Source: Gossypium raimondii (Eukaryota; Streptophyta; Magnoliopsida; Malvales; Malvaceae). From it: a stretch of DNA of 64,000 nucleotides. Each line of letters starts with the position of its first letter. Within the stretch, counting starts at the first letter, position 1. The stretch spans positions 5,828,001-5,892,000 of the forward strand of contig NC_068567.1 of the NCBI RefSeq assembly GCF_025698545.1. Direction: 5' to 3'. Under the pieces are notes generated by a model. That model was not told the DNA's origin. It saw nothing but the letters and a program-made list of their open reading frames with translations, and did no database searches. The position numbers and the translations under genes were made by a program. This document shows positions 23,927 to 34,732 of this stretch, piece after piece.

Positions 23927-26163
23927 ATGTCGAGTATTTGTGAGTTGATTTTGAGGTTTATGGCGCTGCTGCTAACACTTGCTGCCGCCATAATTATTGG
24001 GGTAAACAAGCAGACCAAGTTCTTCCCTGTTCAGCTCACCCCAGCTTTCCCTCCTGTTGAGGTTGCTGCCCGTGCTAAGTGGCATTACTTGTCTGCCCTT
24101 GTGTAAGTTCTGTCAGTTCTTTACTACTATTATCCTTGTTATTAGCATATTTGTTTCCATGTGCAAAGAAAAAGGGCAATCTAGTAGGGTTGAAATCCTT
24201 TCCACCATGCTCCAAAGTCGCATACATACTAACAAGTTTCTAGTCATCTCTTGCTGTTTATATTACTTAACTCTCAAATCCTTGTCTCTTATAAGTATTA
24301 ATCTATATGTATGTAAATGAATTTGTTGTCTTCATAGACATGTTTATCACCAATTTATGCACGTTTGGTTGATCTTTGGCTGCTTTTTTTGTTTTTTTTT
24401 TTCATAATGATTGTTTTAACACTAATGTTTATCGATTTGGTCATTTTAGCTCTCTTTTTTTGGATTATTTTGGCCTTCAACTTTCAAATTTTAGTTAAAT
24501 TACTTTTTATTAGACAAAAAAGTCGATTGAACTATTAAAATTTTAATGACACTGACATGGCAGCTCACATAAGCCCACATAGCAGTCTATGTGTACTTTA
24601 TTGTTAATGTGGATAACTTTAAAAAATTTATGATATTTTTTAAATTTGTTGAATTTTAAAATAGTCTTATGAAGTACATGTGGAATGTCGCTCGAGTTGT
24701 CATATTAGTACTGTTAAATTTTAATAGTTGAGCTGGTATTTTTTTCAACAAAAAGTAATTCGACTAAACTTTAAAGATTAGAGGCCAAATTTATCCAAAA
24801 AAATAGTGTCAAAGTAACAAATTGGGTAAACATTATAGGCTAAATTTATCATTATGCTTTTTCATACAAAACAACATACCTAATTTTAATTAGGTTAAAA
24901 TATGTTATAAGTCTCTATACTGTTTGTAAATTTGGAATTTAGTCCCTATCTTTTATTTCTAGGAATTTAGTTTCTTTCTTTTTAGATTTTAAAATTATTT
25001 TGTTAAATTTAGGTTTATTACGAAGTCATTTTTTTAGTTACATTGCTACCAAATGAGTTTTTTTTTAAATGTCATATCAACAAATTTAACAATATTATCA
25101 ACTGAACTGAATTTTGATATCTAAAAAGTAGAAAAGTTAAATTTCTAGAAATAAAAATATAAGGACTAAATTTTGAATTTGTGGAAGAATATAATGACCT
25201 CTGATATATTTTAATATTATAGAGAAAACAAATATTAAAAAGTAGAATTTGTAGTAAGCCCATACCTAATTAGCTATCAATGAGCCAGATTGGACAACTG
25301 TCTTGATCTTATTATTTTCCTAACCCAAGCCTAGGTTGGGTCAGTACCACCCATGTTACTTTTCAAAAAGATATTAAAATATTAAACTTTCTATTAATTT
25401 TATATTTATAATTAAATTTAAAATAAAAATAAATATATTTGTAGTCAAATAACTAATTGGATCAAATGCAACCCATAACAACCTATTAACTCACTTAAAA
25501 TCATTATTTGAGGTTTGAACTCGGTAATTTTTCTTTTATTGAGGTAAACTAAACAATTATATCCACATTGGGACTTGAATTTTTTTTATCTATGTTAGTC
25601 TTTGAACTTGACAAATGTTTTCATATTCGGGTCTACATTTTATGGTTTTGAAGGACTAACTTAGACAAATAAAAAGTTCAAGCACCAACGTGAGAATAAT
25701 TGACAAGTTTAGAGCCTTAGACCAATATGAAAAGAGTTGGAAAATTCAAGCCCCAAAAACTGATTTAACCCTAATATATGTACATATTTATTTGGTTGGA
25801 ATATGTTTTGGCAGGTATTCCCTGGTGGCAAACATAACAGCAAGTTCATATGCAGCGATTTCGACACTGATTGTGTTGGCAACCAGAAATGGGGAAGCAG
25901 GGTTTGCCCAAGTTATCACTATCTTTGATGCAGCGATAGTTGGGTTGCTGTTTTCAGCCAATGGGGCTGCCTTAGCCGTCGGTATCATTGGTTACAAAGG
26001 GAACTCTCATCTTCAATGGAACAAAGTTTGTAATGTTTTCGACAGTTTCTGTGACAGAGTTGCCATTTCCATTGTTCTGTCTTTGGTCGCTTCTTTTGCG
26101 TTTATTGCTTTGGTTGCTTTAGCTGTTCTATCTTTGCAGAAGAGATTTGCAACTAGAACTTAG
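23927..26163 (+). CDS. CASPL1E (type): CASP-like membrane protein, CASPL1E type (2 exons)
   Basis: Second CASP-like gene, transcribed away from the CASPL1D-type copy. Exons are 23927-24102 and 25815-26163, giving 174 residues. The start is the first ATG after an in-frame stop at 23900. Only nine residues precede the conserved Arg of helix 1 (residue 10, LILRFMALLL). The loop GVNKQTKFFPVQLTPAFPP and WHYLSALVY follow. Helix 3 carries the conserved Asp (residue 97, IFDAAIVGLL). The IGYKGNSHLQWNKVCNVFDS loop precedes helix 4. Intron 1 interrupts the same Val codon as in the CASPL1D-type gene, which supports common descent. The second intron of that gene is absent here. Intron 1 (1.7 kb) holds at least two foldback elements. 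Confidence 0.9.
24403..24856. repeat. Foldback element in intron 1 of the CASPL1E-type gene
   Basis: Arms of about 200 bases. The left starts CATAATGATTGTTTTAAC. The right ends in the complementary AAATTTATCATTATG. The arms share AATGTTTA, TTTTTTGGAT and ATTACTTTTT-containing blocks in inverted order. No reading frame. Target duplication unclear. Confidence 0.65.
24893..25218. repeat. Second foldback element in the same intron
   Basis: The left arm (GGTTAAAATATGTTATAAGT ... AATTTAGTCCCTAT ... ATTTCTAGGAATTTA) pairs with the reverse complement of the right arm ending near TATATTTTAATAT. Arms are about 110-120 bases. The minus-strand open frame here is arm sequence, not a gene. Confidence 0.65.
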
Positions 26164-26833
26164 AAATAATGTTATCATTTGATGTTTTTATTAGGTAGAG
26201 AAAATAAATTCTTTGTGGGAAACAAAAATTAAGAAAAAGCTTGTATGATTTGTTATTTTATTAATTATTACTATTTGGATTTTCTTTTATCTACTTTGGG
26301 TGGATTTTATTTCTCATTTTTATCGGATGTTAAAATGAATTTTTCCTTTTCTAATTAATACGATATTGATACTTTGAAGACAAAATTATTATATTTTTAA
26401 AGCACGAGAACCAATTTAAAATCCGGACCATAATTTAGATACCTTAACCCTAATAACAATAGAAAGTCACAAGCTGCAATTTTACAAGAGAAAAAATGGA
26501 TATATTACCATCAAATTCTCTAATGTTTGTTATTATTACAAATTATCATATAGCGTTTACATCAACCATAGAACCATTCACAGTTTCATTTTTTTAACCC
26601 GAAATGGAGAACCGATAACCTGAGAAATGTTTTATGAGGGAAGACATAAAAATGGCACAATCATTTGAATAATAATACACTGAATCATATAATCAAATCC
26701 AATGACGATGATGGATCGAGATGATCGAGATATGATATGCAAATTAGAAGAATTCATCTCCGCTTTTACAGTTAACGAGCAGACCTTTAGAAGTCAGGAG
26801 CTCACCGGCTTCGGTTCTTCGATCATGATCTCA
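26164..26833. other. Convergent 3' flanks of the CASPL1E-type and MIEL1-type genes
   Basis: No gene in this 0.67-kb gap. It must contain the 3' ends of both transcripts, which converge here. Confidence 0.5.
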
Positions 26834-28832
26834 TCACTGAGGGAGTTCCGGTGGGGCGATCGTCCGGGTGTTGTAAGATCTACAGTGACTGCATTTCTGT
26901 CCGATTATGTGGAAGTAAACCTCGGTAGTGTCGTCACAGTCATTGCATAGAATCCAAACCTGCATTTCAATGGCATAATCAACTCGAATGACAAGGCTCA
27001 AAAATAAAAACAGCAGATTATTAGACATGAACATGAATTGAAATTACGGACCTTCTTATATCGGTAATCCTCCGGCATTAGGGTCGCTTCAATCTGTCAA
27101 AAAGCAAGATAATTCTTTCACGAATCAGATTCGAGACTGAAAACATTTACAGTTCAATGACCTTAAACTCGAAGAAACATACCTCTTCGTCCATCCTCTT
27201 CCAGGCTCGGGACATATCGATCACCGACTTTGAGCATATGGGACAGCAATATCTGAGCAAAAACCATGAATTTATATTATGAATGGAACTCAGATTGTGA
27301 ACAAACTAATTCAGGATAGGGATCGAGCTTTAAACAAACAAGAACAAACGGTTGCTTACTTGTCACGCTTTAGCATCTCATGGTAACATTCATAGTGCAT
27401 CGTGTGACCGCATTTCATCACAGTCGTATCTTTCAACGAATCGAAGAGGTACTAGAGAAACAGAACGACCTATAATTAGCAAACGAGAATAGTTCAAGAA
27501 AAAACCAGAGAAAAATCGAAAGACCAACCTCGTAACATATGGGGCAGTGATGCTGCATCGAATTCTCCACACAAGTATGATTTCCTCGCAAGGCAACAGA
27601 GTAGCAAGACCCTACGCAGATGCAGATTACATGAATAGATACGACATAGAGCCGAAACCATGCCAAACACTAGCAGTTCGCAACTACGTTAATTGGATTT
27701 CAGGGTTAGATATGTTTTGGAACAAGATATTTCACGAAAAACGAAAAATCTAACCAAAGCCACCATAAAATAAGAAATGGGGATTGAATCTAAACTAAGA
27801 ATAAGACCATCAAAATCATTAAGAAAGAAAAGATGAGGTGTTTAAGTACATACCACACTTCTTGCAGTGAAAAAAATTCTCTCGGCCACCAACTCTATTT
27901 CCAAAACCATTCAATTAGGTACATTCACTTGCATTTGAATAGTTAAATAACAAAATAATAGCCATATGCATATGCGTAACTTGAAAGACATAGAAAACTA
28001 ACCGGCAGATCCCACAATCATCACAATGAAACTGCCCTTTCTCAGTCTGCGTTACATATAACAAAGATCAATAGTAATTAACTAAAATTATCAACTACTT
28101 CAAATTATATATGTGTCAGCTTACATCATCATCAAAGAAGTTGCAAATTTTACAGAAGTATTCTCCCATATTGACTCCGCAATTTGAACAAAGTTGAGCA
28201 ACCTAGAGCAACATAAACCAACATCAAATTGGAGAACATAAAACAAGAACAAAAATAGGTATATTTGTATCTAAAAAGTTACAAATCTGAAACAAACATA
28301 CCGGCTGCTCTGTGTCACAAACCGAGCAAATAACCTTTAAAAAATATGGAGATTATTTACATTATAAACACCAAAAAAGGAGAAGAAAAAATGAAACTAA
28401 AGTGAAAAGGCTTGGATTTTCAATGTCGTACTTGTTTAACATCTTTTCGAACAAGCTCGTGCCTGTCAAAAGGGTTACTTAACAGGTTCTGAAGCCAATA
28501 CAATAAATGCCCAAATCAGTAAGTTGCATAAAAAATCAAAAAATTATGAACTTTTCAACTTAAAACAGAGGGGAAAAAACAGGGGAATGCAAATGAAAAA
28601 GAAAATACCACAGCTTCGTTATGGCAATGGCGACACGAGAAAACCTCGTTGCAACATGGAGCTCGAATCTTGCATCTCCTCCTATAATGTTGGCATCTAA
28701 AAAAAAATCCAGAAAAACAAACAAATAAATTATATGTGGAAATGAATCTTTAAAAGGAAGAAAGAAGAGATACCCATATCCCATCTTCCCAAAATGGAGG
28801 CGTTGATTAGCTGAAGAGGCTTCCATCTCCAT
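26834..28832 (-). CDS. MIEL1: CHY and RING zinc-finger E3 ubiquitin ligase, MIEL1-like (12 exons)
   Basis: RING-type E3 ligase. The Arabidopsis relative MIEL1 ubiquitinates MYB30 and limits defence cell death. Exons (high to low): 28832-28774, 28696-28609, 28488-28432, 28334-28302, 28202-28125, 28046-28003, 27894-27854, 27611-27529, 27451-27360, 27252-27183, 27093-27052, 26959-26834. All introns are GT-AG. The product is about 270 residues, the family length. The CHY finger starts near residue 19 ([15 protein letters not shown]). CTCHY-type clusters follow ([33 protein letters not shown]). RING-H2 starts near residue 154 (CPICYEYLFD ... CGHTMHYEC ... CCPIC). A zinc ribbon near the end (WILCNDCDD ... 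[10 protein letters not shown]) precedes PPELPQ. In-frame ATGs at 28856, 28832 and 28826 make the exact start uncertain. Zinc ligands look intact. Confidence 0.93.
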
Positions 28833-28856
28833 GAGTATTGGGGGGGAGGAAAACAA

Positions 28857-29937
28857 AGAAAGATTTGGATTTACTATTTGGGTTTTTTATTTTCCAGATA
28901 AATCCAGAAAGAGGGGAGGAGTTTCCCAATTAGGAAAGATGGGGGGTTAGTTTGGGTGGTTTGTCGTAATCCTCAAAAGAGGAAGAACCGAAACGAAGAG
29001 AAATGGAGGCCACCCCACCTTCAAGAGAAGGCCACTCATTTATATTTATATTATTTAATTCATCGCATGGGAGGAGATAGGATAAGGCAGATGATGGACC
29101 GATTTATTGATTTATATTTTCACTATTTATAATTGTTATAATCCTTAACATATAAAAACAATTTTGAGTTTCGGAATTAAATTATATAATTTTATGATAT
29201 TAAAATTTTATAAACTATAAAGTAGCGTAGATAGAAATTTTCATTTTAAATGAACCAATACAAATTGTTAGGGTTGACAATGATTGTTGACCTTCTAGAT
29301 GGTGTGAAAAAAAAATGTCAATTCCCATTATAAGTGGTGTAAAGAGTCATAAAAATATGATTTATTTCAGTTAGAATAGTATTGGAATAAAAAACATTTA
29401 TAGTGAAAAAAAGTTTAAAGAGCTGCATGATTGCCTTATTGATATAGTTCAATATAAAATCAATTTAAGGTATGGTTCGGAAGGTCAATAAATTTGAAGT
29501 TTAAAACACTAATAAGATTGGATCTGATATGATGGTCATCCTTTAACATGATAATGCCCTTTTCATGGTGATGTGGAGTGTTGATGTATAAGTATAGGGG
29601 TATAACACTGATATTATAACATCTTATGTATTTGCTAATGATGCCACAATGGCTATGTTGGCAAGGTTGAGGTACTTGGTCACTGAGGACTTAAGTTTCG
29701 AGTTTCATCATATGTAAATCATGTGTAAATACTATAGAGAGATTCTATCTTGAATTTACTTTGGGTTTGAATCCACCATATTTAGCCTTGTTCGAATATA
29801 TTCCAGATTTTAATTTGATTGTGCTTTGTATTAATTTCATTCTAATTATAGTTACTTGGACATGTATTGCTTTGTGATCGTACATGTAATTATACTTGTA
29901 AAAACTTTAAAAATATCTCATATAATTTTAATAAATG
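28857..29937. other. 5' flank of the MIEL1-type gene and intergenic DNA
   Basis: The promoter region of the minus-strand E3 gene lies at the left side, where base composition is GC-richer up to about 29040. Beyond that it is AT-rich with no recognised feature. Confidence 0.4.
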
Positions 29938-30301
29938 TCAAATTTTGCTATTAACCTCCATATTATACATAAGCTACTTAATTTAGTTTTTATACTCTAA
30001 TTTTTTTCATTTTAATCTTTGTATTTTTAAATTATATAATTACAATCTTGATTTAAACAGCAGTTGTTAATTTTGTTGTTCCTAAAACGTTATGTAACTA
30101 ATATATTATCACATATGTAATGCCACATTTGCTTGTTAATTTCACATAGCACCCACGTTATTCTAATTAATAGAGTTGACAATTATTTTTGAGCTAGAAC
30201 TAAAATTTAAAATTTCAAAACTACACAAACTAAAAACAATCAAATCGGATAATTTGGATATAATTCACAACTTACGATAATATGAGATCATTAGCAAAAT
30301 A
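29938..30301. repeat. Foldback element, about 360 bp
   Basis: The left end CAAATTTTGCTATTAACCTC and the right end GAGATCATTAGCAAAAT are inverted and similar, and the following arm segments also pair. Noncoding. Confidence 0.5.
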
Positions 30302-30394
30302 TGGCATAATAATTTAACTACTATCGTTTGAATTGGGACTCAATTTACAACTTTTGTATAGTGCAAGGATTAATTGTAAAGTTTGAGGTCTTAT

Positions 30395-31597
30395 AAAGGT
30401 TTAAATAAGTCAAAGATCCCAGTACTCTTCTGAAATTTAAAATTTAGTCTTTATATTTTAAATTTAAAACATTAAATCCTATATTTTTTATTTAAAATAT
30501 TGTTTACTCTGTCAAATTTGATGTTAGAAGTGATGATCTGGTTATTATAAAAAGGTAAAATAATTATTTTACCATTCAATATTTATACATTAATAAATAC
30601 AAAAATATTTTAAAATTAAAAGTCTTTTCATATTTTTAATAAAAATTAAAAAATTAAAAATATATTTAAAATTTTAAAATATGAAAAAATTTAAAAATTG
30701 TTATTTGTTTCATGAACTCTGAATCAATTCAAATTAAAATAATTAAAATTTTTAATCAGTTAAAATGTAGATTTTCAAATTTTTTTAACCCAACGAGCTG
30801 AATCACCAATTGCTCTCTCTCTCTCTCTCTCTTTTTATTTTGGTTTTCTCAGGAAGGACCTCTGAAAAAATTCAAGACAAAGGAACAATTGTTAAAAGTT
30901 ACTGCACTGTAAATTCTACCAAAACGCCAGCGTTTAGTTCCATTCCTCGGCTTTAATTTTTAAATTAATTTTTATATAAATATGCTGTGAAGTGTGAACC
31001 ACGGTGGGTATTGGGTAGGTGAATGGTTGTGGGTGTTGCTGATTTTCTTAATTGAAATTTTTAATTATTTTAATTTAAATCAATTCATTTTTATTTTTTT
31101 AAAAATTATAATAATATTTATATACATTATAATTAAATTTACATAAAAATATTTTTATATAAAATTAATCTAATTTAAAATAAAAAATTTATCCAAATTT
31201 GATTTAATATGGATACCCAAAGTATCATGGGTAAATAACACATTTTTAAATTTTTGGAAATTTTATATTTTCATATTTTAAAATTATTTAAAATAAAATT
31301 TTAATTTTTTAATTTTAAACTTTTCACAATTTTATATATTTTTAAAATATGAAAAAAACACTTTTAAATTTAAAATTTTTTTAATTGTTTATGCACTTTT
31401 AAAGAGTAAGGACTAAATTGTCAGAAAAACTATAAATGTTTGAGGGCTAAACAATTATTTTGCGTTTTATAATAACGACATCACCCATTCTAGTGAAAAA
31501 ATTGACAGAAGGACTAAAATTTTAAATTAGAAAAAAAATAAGGACTCAATATCTCAAAATTAAAATATGAGGACTAAGTTTTAAATTTAACCTTTAT
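30395..31597. repeat. Large inverted repeat (about 1.2 kb, arms about 300 bp)
   Basis: The left arm from AAAGGTTTAAATAAG through TTTAGTCTTTATATTTT, GATGATCTGGTTATTATAAA and GGTAAAATAATTATTTTACC is matched in inverted order by 31250-31597 (GGACTAAGTTTTAAATTTAA, TTTTATAATAACGACATCAC). The centre has a (CT)n run at about 30812-30832 and AT-rich text. No coding capacity. Confidence 0.65.
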
Positions 31598-31894
31598 AAA
31601 GTACAAGGTAGGGTGGCGCCGCAATGTGAGCGAATCATGTTTCAGACAGTTAATTTTCCTTTTTCAGGCATTTTAACAAACATGTTGCATGCGGTACACA
31701 TCACATCATCTCATCCCTAAACTTAAAATGGAATACTAAAAAGTTTAAAGTATTGTTTAAGTTTTTTTTTTTTATATTCGAAATTAAATTATTTTTTTAA
31801 TTTTTTAATTTAAAAATTTAAGTTCAATTGTTAAATTATAAAAATTTTATATTGAATTAATTGATTTGATATTTTGGAATAAAAAATCTTCATT

Positions 31895-32125
31895 TCACAA
31901 CTATGTTAATTAATTGTTATCAATGGAGGAGGTCATGAGTTTGAATATGCTGAAACGTATTATCTTTCTATTTAAGGGTTGGAGAGAGACTATGGGTAGT
32001 TATACCTTAACTAATGGTCGAGGGGTCGATCCTCACCTTGGGTATGGAGTAGCTTTAAAATTAGTAGTCAGCATCTACCCCTTAATGGACCTACAATATG
32101 CGGGGATTAATTACTGGGAACAAAT
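31895..32125 (+). mobile_element. tRNA-derived SINE with extended tail, copy 4
   Basis: Contains GGAGGTCATGAGTTTGAATA (B-box region), TGCTGAAACGTATTATC, TATTTAAGGGTTGGAGAGAG and ACTATGGGTAGTT of the family. After this comes GGTCGAGGGGTCGATCCTCA, a second B-box-like block, and the text continues to about 32125. It may be a dimeric or longer SINE form. The 5' A-box part is degraded. Confidence 0.6.
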
Positions 32126-32129
32126 TTTA

Positions 32130-34730
32130 AATCTATAAAAAATATAAAAAACTTGACAAAAGTTTTCCATTTATAATCCCATTAATTTACTTTTTGTAAT
32201 TTGATTGGGTGTTATGGTTTGAACAATATTTTTAGATTATAGCTATTGGGAGCATAATTGTTATTATTTGATACTTTGGGTTGTTGAAAAGAATATCTAT
32301 ATTTGGAAAATTGGTCAAAATTGATGGTTACTTAATAAAGTTCACATCACCTAATTTTGTATTATTTCTTCATCAGTACAAAATTAATTGTTTCTTTCTT
32401 GCACGGTTTAAGTATGATTTATCATTTATTCAAAAAAGTATGATTTATCATACTCTAATTTAAGTTTCTATTTTAATTTTCTTAAGATGAAAGATGTGTG
32501 GTTTAATAAATTGAAATTTTTAATGTTTAATTTTATAAATATTAAATGTATATTATAAAATTGTTTAATATATTAGTAAGATTAAATTTCTTCTTTTTTT
32601 TATGCGAAGATGTGTGGTTTAATTCATTGAAAATTAAATATTAAATATTAAATTTTATAAATATTGAATTTATATTATCAAATTATTTTGTATATCGATT
32701 ATGGGAGAGATTCACTTATACCGTGTAAAATTTAAGACTTTTTATATTATTAATATTTTAACAATCTAATAGTCATATTTCATGCTCCATTGATGTAGCA
32801 CGTCAAGTTTGGTATAAATTGAAAATTTCTAATTATTTATTTTATGTAGAAGAACCTTCAACGGTTAAATATATATTAATATAGATAATATTTTAGATCG
32901 ATATGATAGAAATATCGATCGACTAAAAATTTACATGCATGATAAATACAAACCGTTGGATTGTTAAAATATTAATTGTATAAAAAAATTGAAAGAGTGT
33001 AAAATCACTTAAATTTTACTGTTGATGTAAGTGAATCCTCCCTTGAATTATTAGTAAAATTAAGTAACAAATATACTGTTTTTATTCTAAGTATCTCTCT
33101 TTTTACACGTTCAATTTTTAAATATTTTATTATACTTTATAGAATACTTGTTAACCATTAAACTTACTTGTAAAATCTAAAACTTCACTAATAATATATC
33201 AAATAATTTTTATTTTATATATATATATATATATATGCTAAAACAATAAAGAGTTGTTCTTTTTAACACTTCATTCAAATAAACTTGTTAGGATAATTAC
33301 CATTATCAGCCCAAAATTCGAATGAATTTGGGACAGGATCCTAATGAGCTCGCTCTCCTACAAGGTTACACGTGCATAAGACCTTTTAAACACGTGTTGG
33401 GTTTAGAGTAAGATATGTGTCTATATACAGAAACCACTACCTACGAGAAATAAAAAAAAAACCCTCAACAAAACTCGTATACTTTTATTTAACCCTTAGA
33501 TTTTAATTTATACACATAAGTTCTGATGTTTAACATAAGGTGAATTTTCATTAAAAATAAAATTTTAATTAATAATTTTTAATATGTTAGCCTTTAATGT
33601 GTGTGTCTCTCTCTCTCTATATAGTAATCAGATGCAAAGAGTTCTTTTCTTGTACATAATTCCAAAGAAAAAAAAGAACAGAAAAAGAGAAATTCTAGAA
33701 TTGTGTGCACTGTTTCGCAGTGGCAAGGGAATTGTCTCTTTGAGAATTAAAATATACGCATAGATACGATCCACTTTGAATCCAATTTTGTGTGGGATCC
33801 AAAACACTACTTATTATAAATATTATCTATATTTCATGCAAAATTAGTTTTTTACTATAAGTCACATTATATTTTACCTATTTTATTCAAATTATCAATT
33901 TTTAATAATAAAAATTAATAAGAACTTTAACAAAAAAACTAAAATTAATTTATCTATTATTTAAATTGAATTACCAAAATCAATCCACTCCTACTACAAA
34001 AACTTCAATCACACTTCTACCTCAAAATCCACTACATATCCTATTCATTCAAAAACTCTTAACTTTCACTTATCTTAATATTCTTTAGTCTTTGTTTTCA
34101 TCTAAGGCCGGGGGGGACCATCCACTCACACTTTTATTCTTCACCATAAGCTGCTGCAAATTAAACTATCGATATGCGCAACAAATGATTTTTTTTTCTT
34201 GATTTATTCAGTAAGATGGATCCGTTAACCAACCATTTAATAGAAAAAGAAATGAACTGATAAAAAAAACCAATAAAACCGGTTAAAAATCAATTAGAAA
34301 ATCGTTAAAATCGAATTTAAACTAGTTTATATATTTTATTATAATTTATAAATGATTGTTACTGTTTCAATATTACTTGTTTGTATTTATTATTATTTTT
34401 ATTTTTTTCATTGTCATGATTGAACTGAAAATCAGTAATTTAATCGCTTCAACCGCCTACACCAAGTTTCAATTAGTTTCTCATAAATTATAAGATTTAA
34501 CAAACGTGAGGATATTAGGAACTGGCCATTAGCCTAATATCCATAAGTATAATAAGAAATGTACACATTTTGGAGGATATTTACATGAATTCATTCCTAA
34601 CGAAAACCTACATTAGTAATGCTCTTTTTCAATTATTTTTTACATTTGCTTCAATGGCAGAACGAAAACGTAGTTACCTGAAGCAGTCAGAACTCGATAA
34701 ACCGTGGCAGGGTGAAACCATAAATTGATC
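32130..34730. other. AT-rich intergenic stretch
   Basis: No exon or repeat end recognised. Includes a (TA)n tract near 33215-33236 and a (TC)n tract near 33605-33622. This is the 3' side of the lipase gene. Confidence 0.4.
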
Positions 34731-34732
34731 AA

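Noticed and set aside
26702..26950. 82-codon frame on the plus strand
   Set aside because: It overlaps the last exon of the MIEL1-type gene in antisense. The minus-strand exon structure explains the sequence.
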